A stretch of 64,000 bases of DNA. Origin: Sternotherus odoratus. Taxonomy: Eukaryota; Chordata; Testudines; Kinosternidae. The translations under genes were made by a program, and so were the position numbers. The stretch covers positions 14,445,845 through 14,509,844 of the forward strand of contig JAVMKO010000022.1 of NCBI GenBank assembly GCA_032164245.1. The letters are read 5' to 3'. Position 1 is the first letter of the stretch. Every line of letters begins with the position of its first letter. The notes under the pieces were generated by a model. It searched no databases. It was not told the DNA's origin and saw only the letters and a program-made list of their open reading frames with translations. Below, in pieces: positions 13,201-21,620 of the stretch.

Positions 13201-16200
13201 AATGCACTCACTTGTGAAGGCTGTAAAGGTAAGGAAGAAATAGTTTTATTTTGTGACTTGAAATAAAACTGCCCCATATTAATCAGTGCAGCATGCTGAA
13301 ATTCCAGGTCAACTGCTTTGGTGGTGAAGCACCGGAATGGGTTACCTTGGGAGATGGTGAAATCTCCTTCCTTAGAGGTTTTTAAGGTCAGGCTTGACAA
13401 AGCCCTGGCTGGGATGACTTAGGTGGGGATTGGTCCTGCTTTGAGCAGGGGGTTGAGCAGGGGTTTGAACCCTTATATTCTATGACTCTAATGATCTTGA
13501 GTAATTTTGTATCATCTGCAAACTTTGCCACCTCATTGTTCACTTCTCTTCCAAGTTGCTAAACATGTTGCCTTTGCTGTGTTCTCAGCCTCTATCAGAC
13601 CTATATTATCTTGTTCATTTCAGTTAACTTGGAACTACAGTGTCAAGTGTTAGGGTGTTGGTTAGACCTCCTACTTGGAATATGGTTTGAGCCATTACTT
13701 AACAACTTGGGGTGGGGGGTTGGTGGTTATGCTGGATTTCCTGCCTCTTGCTAGATCCCTCTTGTTATTGGTAAGGAACCTGTCACTAGAAAGAGTGAAA
13801 CAGTTACCTTGGTCAAGCACTGATTAATATTAGGCATAAAACAGCAACAAAAATAATCAATGATTATTAGATTGATTAAATTGTTAGTAAATATTAAAAT
13901 CTGATCCTTTCATTGTAGAAACAGCATATAGTAATAACTCTTTAAATAACAGAGAGTGGAATTACAAAGATTCCTTAGATTCTTTCTCGTCATCCAAAAT
14001 ATCTTTTGTTTTTAGGATTCTTTCGACGTAGTATTACCAAAAATGCAATATATAGATGCAAGAATGGTGGCCACTGTGAAATGGACATGTACATGCGGAG
14101 GAAGTGTCAGGAGTGTCGCCTAAAGAAGTGTAAGGCTGTGGGAATGCTGGCAGAGTGTAAGTGCTCCACTGCTCCTTACAACCCCAAAATTCTGTGGCAT
14201 ACTATTTTCCAAAGCCAGTTTCTTTATTTTGCTTTAGGAAGTTTTAACTTTGAACTCTCCTAGGTTCAAAGCATCTGTAGTATTTCTCTCTCCACCCACA
14301 TTGGTCATCAGTATTTGGGAAATATCCTCTCTAAAGTGATGCAGACTTACTTGTGATCTAGAATTGCTGTGTCAGGCACCTTAACTGAATTACAGAAGGG
14401 TCTATGAAATTTCCATCAAGAGATAGCTAAAGGTGGTGAACTGTGACTGTTTAAGCATGTTTAATGCTCTTTCGTGTTACCAAAAGAAATTTTGCCCATG
14501 TTCATTCTTCATGAGAAACCTTTATGTTCATATGGTGTAGAGCCTACGTTAAGACAATATGACATCAGACTGTTTGACCCCTGCCCACATCTAGGCTATT
14601 GGTAGGAACTAATGGCCAAAACACATTATGTTGCCACTATCCTAGGCAGAACCTGGAACTACCTGTTGTCTGAGAACATTCATAGGTAGGAAGCTGCTTT
14701 CCATATGAGCTACTGAGGTGCCAGACTTATGAAGTCTGCATAATAACACAAGGTGTTGTTTTGAACAGTACAGGTATTTGAACTTCAATAAGTACTTTGA
14801 TACAGAATTATATATCTTACAGGTTTGCTGACTGAAGTCCAGTGTAAATCAAAACGACTCCGAAAGAATTTCAAGCAGAAGAGCAGTTTCCTTTGTAGCA
14901 TCAAGGTGGAAGATGAGGGAGTAAATAACAAGCATGTTTCATCCACAACTAGACTTGGAAAAGTAGGAGATTTTACCTATTTAAAATGTATCTTTTCATT
15001 GTTACATATTATTTTTACTTTAACACATATGTATTGTTATTTATCAGATTCTTTTTTTTTTTTAAAGATCCAAGAGAGGATGGAACTTACTCCAGTGGAA
15101 CATCAACTTATTGATCACATTGTGGCAGCCCATCAAAAATATACAATTCCACTAGAGGAAGCAAAGAAGTTTGTATGTGTTCAGAATGGACAGGCCAAAA
15201 TACAAAGATATTAATTAATACTGTTATATTTATTTTTTAATATTCTAGCAGTGTATTTTGGCAATACCAAATGTTTATAATCCTGCTTTTTTTCTTTTAT
15301 TCAGCTGCAGGAAATGGCAAACCCTGAAGAGAGTTTTCTGAGGCTCTCAGAGACAGCAGTTGTTCATGTGCAAGTACTAGTGGATTTCACAAAGACACTC
15401 CCAGGTAACTTTAGAAAATAATTTAACAAACTCTTCACCACAAGTAGTATAATTTAGCCTTATATTGGTAGCCTGAGACCAAATAAGACACCCCTAATTT
15501 TGAGTTTTATTGAATATTTTTCCCTACAGGATTTGAAAGTTTAGCCAATGATGACCAGATCGCATTGTTAAAAGGTTCAACCGTGGAAGCAATGTTTTTG
15601 CGTTCAGCCCAGATATATAATCAAAGAATTAATCAATGCCAATCATCAGAGAGTGAAAGTAAGTAAGTTTTAATGCTAACAGTTGTGTGAATTCAAACAA
15701 CAGTTTTGTATTCGTTGACATTTTTTTCAGCAAGCCTGGCTCCTCCGGATACTGAATCTAAATGGGTTTGTCATTCAAGCATAAAAGGGTGCTTCTTATA
15801 ATAGCTTTGATAATAGTGTTCACCTACTCTTCACTTTTTTAGAAGACCCCAACAAATAAGAATAAAATGGATCCTTTCTTGCCTCTCATTAGCCCCAAAG
15901 AGGTAGCAGTGCTTCTGGAATGTTTATACTGTATAACAGTTTTGGGAGTGTGGAGAGGTATGTGAACTTAACAGTACAGTGTATCCCCTGTATTGAATTT
16001 ACAAATAGTGCACTCTTGTCTAGGACTCCTTTGCAAAACATTTGCAACCCAATGTTTAAATAGAGTAAAATTAAATGCAGAAGTGGACGTTTAATATTGT
16101 TTCCCTTGTTTCTAGGTCATGTAAGATTTTCTGATCATGCTGTTTATTGTCATGTTCAAGACATTGATAAAAACACTATTTATTCCATGGAAATATCTCA

Positions 16201-17126
16201 CAGTGAAGAGAGTCCAACTTCCACAACTACCACAGGTAGATGAGCCCTCAATACTTCAAAAATTATCATTCTTTTACTAAATTTGCTAATAATTTTGAGA
16301 TGAAATAGTTTGAGGATTTTAAAATTACTCAAAAGTTTTTGAGCAAATGACTTGACAATGGCAACACAAGTTTGCTCCTGGATTGATTTTTCAATAGCTT
16401 GATTTCATTTTTAAAGGTATCACCGAGGAGTTCATCACTGCGCTATTTTACTTCTACAGAAGCATGGGAGAACTTAATGTGACTGAGACGGAATATGCCC
16501 TACTTGTAGCAACTACTATATTTTTTTCAGGTAAACTTTCAGATTAATGAAGAAGTAATTATGTTGTGCAAATTTCAAAAAAACTTAAAAAAAAAATTAA
16601 CTGATCATTTTCAAACCAAATATGCTCAAGCCACTATCCTAAGAAGCAAAAAGTGTATAACTAATTATGTGTTATTTTTCTTTGCTATACTTTTTCCTCT
16701 ATGTATAATATTTCTTGAGAGTTCAATTTTGCTAATCATTTGTTCAATTATGCCTTTCATTTATGTCAAATCCTGGTCTCATCATTCAAATGAGTAGTCT
16801 TCCCAAAATGAATGGGACTACTCATAGAAAATAAAGCGGGCAGGTCTGGGTCCCAAATTATATTAATATACTATTGTTGTTTTGCAGATCGTCCACTCCT
16901 AAAAAACAAACAGCATGTGGAAAAACTCCAAGAACCCCTTTTAGGTATTTTGTACAAATATTCAAAAATTTATCATCCAGAAGATCCACAGCATTTTGCA
17001 CGCCTCATAGGGAGGCTTACCGAACTCAGGACCCTCAATCACAACCATTCAGAAGTGCTAGTAACTTGGAGGACAAAAGACCCCAAATTGACCTCTTTAC
17101 TCTGTGAAATTTGGGATTTGCATTGA
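10127..17126 (+). CDS. NR1H5: nuclear receptor NR1H5 (FXR-beta), complete, 12 exons
   Basis: Ligand-regulated transcription factor of the FXR branch; mammalian FXR-beta is reported to sense lanosterol. Joining 10127-10217, 12872-13228, 14016-14156, 14823-14962, 15068-15172, 15305-15404, 15530-15658, 15731-15765, 15843-15957, 16116-16235, 16417-16530 and 16888-17126 gives 1,686 nt (561 residues) without a stop, all phases matching. The DNA-binding domain has zinc cysteines 128, 131, 145, 148 and 164, 170, 180, 183, and P-box CEGCKG (145-150). The hinge is about 197-250. The ligand-binding domain ends in an AF-2 helix LLCEIWDLH (553-561), close to FXR-alpha. I call NR1H5 rather than NR1H4 because SYCP1 follows directly and the N-terminus differs from FXR-alpha. 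Residues 355-444 form an extra cassette; without it the length is 471, near FXR-alpha. The first in-frame ATG (10127) is preceded immediately by TGA and has weak context. ATG 10154 (A at -3, G at +4) is the stronger alternative and would give 552 residues. Confidence 0.92.
10326..11325. mobile_element. 1000-bp non-autonomous hAT element in NR1H5 intron
   Basis: Inverted termini CAGTGATGGCGAACC and GGTTTGCCATCACTG are bounded by a perfect 8-bp duplication, ATCTAGGC (10318-10325, 11326-11333). The termini resemble the Charlie-type hAT group (OposCharlie-like, from memory). The middle is a G-rich 58-bp tandem array. No transposase is encoded, and the Gly/Trp-rich frames in all phases are repeat artefacts. 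Confidence 0.9.
10640..11085. repeat. 58-bp minisatellite inside the hAT element
   Basis: Eight units begin at 10640, 10698, 10756, 10814, 10872, 10929, 10989 and 11047 (marked by AGAGAC), so spacing is 58 with one 57 and one 60. Each unit contains GGCTGGGTGGGTCA and a long G run. The period is not a multiple of three, which explains open frames in all phases. Confidence 0.92.
11380..11815 (+). mobile_element. CR1 LINE fragment (reverse-transcriptase region)
   Basis: The text, roughly 'caaggatcagttcttggcc..', then a degraded stretch through GAAAAAGATCTGGGGGTTGT, parallels the CR1 RT core (..GSVLGPILFN.. and ..KDLGV..). It is broken by many stops and represents only part of ORF2. Confidence 0.7.
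12160..12545 (+). mobile_element. CR1 LINE fragment (earlier part of RT)
   Basis: A degraded frame reads ..[11 protein letters not shown].., ..[16 protein letters not shown].., which matches the CR1 reverse-transcriptase palm lead-in (GPDGIHPRVL, SWRTGEVP). It ends in stops and frameshifts. This region precedes the 11380 fragment in an intact element but follows it here. The interval 12546-12871 is otherwise empty intron. Confidence 0.8.
12872..13228 (+). CDS. NR1H5: NR1H5 exon: A/B region and first zinc finger
   Basis: The acceptor TTCATTATCTAG ends at 12871 and the donor AAAG|GTAAGG follows 13228. It encodes residues 31-149: a Gln/Ser-rich A/B region that shares [13 protein letters not shown] with FXR-alpha PYSQYSNVQFPQV, then [20 protein letters not shown]. 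The following intron (13229-14015) holds two CR1 pieces (13320-13580) and otherwise nothing recognised. Confidence 0.95.
13320..13495 (+). mobile_element. CR1 LINE 3' end
   Basis: Contains the CR1 tail phrases GAGATGGTGAAATCTCC, TTTTTAAGGTCAGGCTTGAC and TTGGTCCTGCTTTGAGCAGG, and ends in ATTCTATGACTCT, the CR1 3' microsatellite type. 13496-13580 is a separate CR1-derived piece in the opposite orientation. Confidence 0.85.
13496..13580 (-). mobile_element. CR1 fragment, opposite strand
   Basis: ATCATCTGCAAACTTTGCCA and following CTCATTGTTCAC are the complement of the CR1 RT phrase around KFADDTKL. It abuts the plus-strand CR1 tail. Confidence 0.6.
14016..14156 (+). CDS. NR1H5: NR1H5 exon: second zinc finger
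   Basis: The acceptor TTTGTTTTTAG ends at 14015 and the donor GAGT|GTAAGT follows 14156. It encodes residues 150-196: [10 protein letters not shown], then cysteines 164, 170, 180 and 183 and the GMLAE helix. No downstream donor 12 nt away exists, so the four-residue insert of FXR-alpha isoforms has no counterpart here. The following intron (14157-14822) shows no recognisable feature. Confidence 0.95.
14823..14962 (+). CDS. NR1H5: NR1H5 exon: hinge
   Basis: The acceptor ATATCTTACAG ends at 14822. The donor AAA|GTAGGA is weak. It encodes residues 197-243, starting [16 protein letters not shown] as in FXR-alpha and continuing into a divergent hinge. The next intron is only 105 nt (14963-15067) and contains no in-frame stop. 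Confidence 0.93.
15068..15172 (+). CDS. NR1H5: NR1H5 exon: start of ligand-binding domain
   Basis: The acceptor follows a T-rich tract and AAAG at 15067, and the donor TTT|GTATGT follows 15172. It is phase 0 at both ends and encodes residues 244-278. [17 protein letters not shown] aligns with FXR-alpha EKTELTPDQQTLLHFIM (helix 1). Confidence 0.93.
15305..15404 (+). CDS. NR1H5: NR1H5 exon: LBD helix 3
   Basis: The acceptor TTTTATTCAG ends at 15304 and the donor CCAG|GTAACT follows 15404. It encodes residues 279-311, including [15 protein letters not shown], which is helix 3 of the pocket and matches FXR-alpha NHVQVLVEFTKKLP. Confidence 0.95.
15530..15658 (+). CDS. NR1H5: NR1H5 exon: LBD helices 4-5
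   Basis: The acceptor TTCCCTACAG ends at 15529 and the strong donor GAAA|GTAAGTAAG follows 15658. It encodes residues 312-354 including [20 protein letters not shown], the charge-clamp helix region. It ends in phase 1, the phase at which the downstream cassette both enters and leaves. Confidence 0.95.
15731..15765 (+). CDS. NR1H5: NR1H5 extra LBD cassette, exon a (35 nt)
   Basis: The acceptor TTTTTTTCAG ends at 15730 and the weak donor TGG|GTTTGT follows 15765. It enters in phase 1 and leaves in phase 0, encoding residues 355-366 (..[11 protein letters not shown]). It has no counterpart in FXR-alpha. Exon status rests on splice sites and phase continuity with the next two exons. Confidence 0.65.
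15843..15957 (+). CDS. NR1H5: NR1H5 extra LBD cassette, exon b (115 nt)
   Basis: The acceptor CACTTTTTTAG ends at 15842 and the donor AGAG|GTATGT follows 15957. It is open in phase 0 and encodes residues 367-404, including a hydrophobic run [18 protein letters not shown] that could form a helix. It has no FXR-alpha counterpart. Confidence 0.72.
16116..16235 (+). CDS. NR1H5: NR1H5 extra LBD cassette, exon c (120 nt)
   Basis: The acceptor TTGTTTCTAG ends at 16115 and the donor ACAG|GTAGAT follows 16235. It is phase 1 in and out, so it is skippable without a frameshift. It encodes residues 405-444: [16 protein letters not shown].., then a Ser/Thr-rich tail. The FSD.. stretch recalls the beta-turn of other receptor LBDs (inference). 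Confidence 0.72.
16417..16530 (+). CDS. NR1H5: NR1H5 exon: LBD helices 7-8
   Basis: The acceptor TTTTTAAAG ends at 16416 and the donor TCAG|GTAAAC follows 16530. It encodes residues 445-482. [19 protein letters not shown] aligns with FXR-alpha ISDEYITPMFSFYKSIGEL. Confidence 0.95.
16888..17126 (+). CDS. NR1H5: NR1H5 last exon: helices 9-12 and stop
   Basis: The acceptor TTGTTTTGCAG ends at 16887. It encodes residues 483-561, with [10 protein letters not shown], a [15 protein letters not shown] dimer-interface helix and AF-2 [12 protein letters not shown] is at 17124-17126. Confidence 0.97.
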
Positions 17127-17346
17127 ACAATTAACCTATATTGCTCTTATTACACAAATGGCTGATTTTCCTTAAACTTGCCGAAATGCAAGCTGTTAGA
17201 AACATCGTACTTTTATAAAAAACATACTAAAATTGTCATTTTTATTTTATATGGCTGCAGCGTCTTAAAAATACTGTATTTAATATCTGTAGTAATAATA
17301 ATCTATATTTGAAACAAAAATGGGAGCTTTGTTGAAGTGCTCCAAT

Positions 17347-17352
17347 ATTAAA
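17347..17352 (+). terminator. possible NR1H5 poly(A) signal ATTAAA
   Basis: The variant hexamer ATTAAA lies 221 nt past the stop codon. No AATAAA is seen closer to the stop. This is a weak candidate only. Confidence 0.25.
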
Positions 17353-17389
17353 ATATATGAAATGTATCTTAAACTTTATTACTACTACT

Positions 17390-17575
17390 ACTTCTTCTTC
17401 TTATCCTCTTCGCTCCTGGTGGAGCATAAGGCGCCAACCATTCTTCTCCATTTGCTGAAGATTTGGTTGACGTTTCTGTAGCATTCGTTTTTTACATGGT
17501 GGGTTGCTAGCCCAACGCAAAACCCTCCTCCTTTCACATCTTGGGCTTGGGACCAAGCAATGATGGAGTTTTTAT
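17390..17575. repeat. unclassified interspersed repeat candidate
   Basis: A CTT/ACT-rich leader is followed by GGTGGAGCATAAGGCGCC and GGGTTGCTAGCCCAACGC, a combination I associate with an amniote interspersed repeat but cannot name. Boundaries are approximate. Confidence 0.3.
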
Positions 17576-20500
17576 TACTTCAAATGGGGGGAAAAAAGCA
17601 GGATTTAAATCAGGTTCACAGTTTGATCAGAGTCCCCAGGAAAAATATAGTAATAAGTCCTTCATTTAAAAACAAAAAATATCGAATCTTCCATGTAAAG
17701 TTGTATTTTGCTCTTACGTAGGTACTATGATTCTAATATTGCCATGCCATTGGACTGAAAAGTTAATTTCCTGGGATCTGTTCAACTTGTGAAACATCTT
17801 CCTTGCAAGAATTACGTAATTATGCTGAGAAATTTGACAGGTGTATCATCCAGTGGGTAGCGTGTATGTCCAAAAAGCCCCAGAAAAAAGTAGGAAAAAG
17901 GATACAGTGGCCCAAGTGGACACTACAAGTTTAATGTGATTAAAACTTTTAAAATCTTGGGAAGGCTGGGTGCATACATTATTTGTCATCTGAATGCGAC
18001 CGTGGCAGGATTATAGTGCTCAAATTTTTACATATGAATTACTCTGGAATGGTTTCTCCAAAGCAGATAAGCATAAAATATACTTTTTCAATTTCAGCAA
18101 CGTAGGTCTTTTTTTCTTACCTACTATGGGTGAAATCCTGTCCCCACTGATGTCAATGCCAAAATGCCAGACTCCCATGGGACCAGGGTTTAACTTTGTG
18201 TATTTTTGCCTACCAACCATAGTGCAAGTTTTATGGAGGATGTCATAAGGACTGCCCACTAATGCTTGAATTCTTTGTTACATTTATCATCACTATAATG
18301 GGGTAGAAGATTCCAATATGGATTTGAGGATTCTTTTTCAAGGCACCAGTCCCAATTAGAGGCACTCAAATTCATTTGTTGCATAACGTCATTAAAGAAA
18401 ATGGAAAACACAATGGAGATGAATGTGACTTCTCTCCAACCATGGTCACATTCTGGAGGGGCTGAGATCAATGTTCTGCTGCTGGTATGTGCTGTTCCAT
18501 AGTCTGCTCTATCTCCCAGCACGGGCTATATATCCCATTTCCTTAATGTGTGCAAGGACGCAAGCAGCATGCTTTTCCTGCATCAGACACAGCATCATGA
18601 TAGATTATGTTGGAGGCAGAATACTATGAACGGTGAAATCATCCTCCTCTTACTCAGAAGAGCCGAATCAATGGAATTACTTATTTGAGGTTGTAATGGG
18701 GTGAATATACCCACTGCTAGCCACTGCTGACTGGCAGTCTCACAGCCGGGAGGATAAAAGTACTGGAAAGCAGAAAGGTGAGGTGGCTACTAGAGAAGCA
18801 AGCAGGCTAGAGAAAGGAGCTTCCACCAGCAAGTTACTAAAGAGCTGCCCAAAGAGGACAGCCCAGGAGGGGATGAACTGATCAACAGGCGAGAGAGCCA
18901 GCAGAGATCCAGGGGAAAATAGGAAGGCACTCAGGGCACTGTCTGTTGGAGAATCCTGATCCCGTTTATCTAGCTTGAGGGCTCTGAGCTAGAACCTTGT
19001 GGAGTCCTGGGTTCTCCTACTGAAACTTGTGAGTGAAGAAAAAGTTTGCGGACTCCTGGGCAAGACTGCTAGGCAGTGTGCCCCAGTGCTGTGCCATGCT
19101 TGACTAGAGGGGGTGCTGTTGCACCGATGTACCACCTCACAGTTGAACAGAATCCAGTAGGGGAGGTCTGTTTTTAATAGTTTTAGAAAATTACATGCTC
19201 CCATTGGAAATGTACATAGACACACTGAGCACTGCCTATAATTGTGTGTGGGTAGAATGACATAAGGTCACCTAGTGCCCCTTATCTTTCTAAAAAGAGG
19301 AATAAAGAGATGATGGGTATATAAAGACTACAATAAAATTGTATGTATTTGAAACAGTCTACACAGCCATTAAACATTTCTCACCATAAAATGAACTTTC
19401 AAATACTTTTTTCTCAGTATTATAATAAAAAACACCCTACACCTTAGTGGTTTTCTTTAACAGAATCAAAACATAATAAGTGTTAAAGGTGAAAGAGGAC
19501 CAGGCAGCTGGCATGCCTCTCCTTCCACAATGAGTTTGCAATTGCACCTAATCATATTTTCTTTACTCCAGTCACTTGTCTAGCTTCATTTTGGAATGTC
19601 TTTTTCATGATGCTTAAGGGGCAGCTGACTCTCGCTAATGTTTTCAAGGTCATGCTAGTATTCTGGCAATGTTAATCATCACCTATTATATTTTGTCATT
19701 AAAATATTTTCATATGGCAGATTAAAAATCATGTATGAATATTTTCATGTATGAGATACAGACAGATTGAATCAAACCATCATGACTCTAGATCTTTCAT
19801 CACTTTTTGAATTATAATGCAAATAGTGAACACAGACAAAGTATATCTTTAATATCTTAACCTTAAGTTTTGTATCATCCTATTTTTTCAGAAATTGTAT
19901 ACCCTATATACATACTATTAGTGTTCTTTACTATAGTTTGAGACTTCCAGTTTGTATGGATTTAGGAAAAGCCAAAGGTGTGCTCCAACCACATACAGTT
20001 GTCTCCTATTAGTCAGATAAATTACAAGAATCTGTAAAGCTTTATGAGGCACCACAGCCTCAGACCAGAGGAATGAAGGAAACAGGTGAAACAGAACAGA
20101 CCAAGTGGAGACTACTAGGACAAAAAAGGAAATGGAAATAAAAGAAAAGGAGTGAAGCTCTTCCTCCAAATTTAATCTTCTTTTCCTCCCTACTCTAGTT
20201 TCCATTTCTTCTCCCTCTCTCCTCTTCTAAAAGGAGATACTATAAAGTGAATACAAAAGAGCTATTTTTAAAGGCAATTTAAAGTGCAGTCCTACCTTGA
20301 AAAATAGGTCTGTAACAAGCAGGGGTGGAGATTTCCATGTTTATTCCCTTTCAGTGCTGTCCCTCTCAAGTTTGCTATTTAGATAAAAATAAATAAGGGA
20401 GATGTACATGTTAGGTTTTTGTCATATCTCACCTTGAGAATCCACCTGGGCTCCTTCCTCCTTGTGCACGATCACCAGAAATAGTCCACTGATCAAATTA

Positions 20501-20779
20501 CACTCTCCACACCACCTGTACAAAGCCAATAGCCTTTAAGACTGGTGCAGAGGTGCAACTGAGATAATAATTTAAGAAAATACAGAGGCCGAGACACTGG
20601 CTGGAAGGCATTAGATTTCCACAGGTACCCTATTATCAAAAGCAGAAGTGGGCCTGAAGAATTATTACTGATAATGACAAATTATATTTGAGCTGCACAG
20701 AGTAACCAGAGATCCCCGGGGGAAGTTTTGAGGCTGACAGGTATTCAAAGCAACCTTTTCCCTGGGGAGTTGCTGTGAG
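17576..20779. other. NR1H5-SYCP1 intergenic DNA
   Basis: No gene seen. It includes a fragment of a palindromic repeat (about 18129-18190: GGGTGAAATCCTGTCCCCAC.. CCCATGGGACCAGGG) and a GC-richer stretch at 18690-19140 that could be an old LTR. No matching target duplication was found for that stretch. Genes on both sides read left to right. Confidence 0.5.
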
Positions 20780-21620
20780 GGGTGAAGATGGGAGCAGAGG
20801 ACTGGCTGCTCTATCTCCGCACCTCCCGCCAGAGGAGACCACAGCCTCGGCCGGGCAGGCCTCGGGGAAACACCCTCATGTGCCCCGCCTCGGGGTCAGC
20901 CTGTTTCCAAACGGGGCTGACATGTGAAGGGGGCGCCCCTGTTTCTCCTGCCCCACCTCAGCCGTCCCCGCCGGCTGACAGCCCGAGGAGGTTCCAGGCG
21001 CCTGGGCCAGCCTGCTGCCAGCTCGCGTCACGCAGCACCGGGGGCCGGGGCTCCCCACCCAGCCACCGCTGCACACGCCCCCTATCCCCCCCCCCCCCCC
21101 CGCTGTCCGCGCGCGAACCGCACGCGCCCTGAGGTTTCGCCTCCCCCCGCCCCCTGCGAGGCAGGTGCCTTCGAGACAGCGCGCGGTCCGCGGCGTTCTG
21201 GGCAGGCTCGCGCTTCCCGCCTTTTCCGTCGCTCTGGCTCGCGCGGCAGTCGGCCGCTGCGCCCAGGGGTGGGGCAGCGGAGCGCGGTCCCTGTGCCTCT
21301 GAGACCCTGGTCTCATGCTGCTGGGCCTGGGGAAATGGAAAAAGAAAAGCCCTTTAAGCTGTTCGTGCCACCCAGGCTGAGCAGCAGCCAAGTGTCTGCC
21401 GTTAAACCTCAGGCAAGCGCCAGGGACGCTGGATCCTGTCAGGTAAATGGGGTGCGGACGAAATGGCTGATTCTTGGCGCAGAGATAGTAGCAGGGTGTC
21501 CCGGGTGTGGAGAACACTCAGATGTGAACGAAACGCGAGACCTCCCCAGGCCCCCTTCCTCTCCCTGCTGCGGACCGGGATTGCGTGTCCTGGGGCCGGC
21601 TCACCAGCTGATTCCCGGCG
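20780..21620 (+). promoter_or_regulatory. SYCP1: CpG island and promoter region of SYCP1
   Basis: Abrupt rise in GC and CpG (for example CGCGCGAACCGCACGCGCCC at 21109-21128) in otherwise AT-rich DNA, spanning the SYCP1 start codon. A poly-C tract lies near 21087-21102. The long open frames on both strands here (up to 244 codons) come from low stop-codon frequency in GC-rich DNA and are not genes. The transcription start is not resolved. Confidence 0.75.
21335..21442 (+). CDS. SYCP1: SYCP1 exon 1
   Basis: Start codon through CAG|GTAAAT; residues 1-36, phase 0. It contains FKLFVPPR and SSSQVSAVKPQ, conserved with mammals. Intron 1 (21443-23470) contains the tail of the CpG island, a possible MITE ending in GGTTGGCAGCCCTA near 21980, a GT run near 22697, and nothing else recognised. 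Confidence 0.95.

Noticed and set aside
14157..14180. Counterpart of the four-residue alternative insert of FXR-alpha after the second zinc finger
   Set aside because: No GT occurs 12 nt past the donor, so the alternative donor cannot exist here.
18690..19140. Possible LTR (TGTAATGGGGTG.. to ..ACCACCTCACA)
   Set aside because: Composition fits, but the flanking five bases do not match and no promoter elements could be placed.
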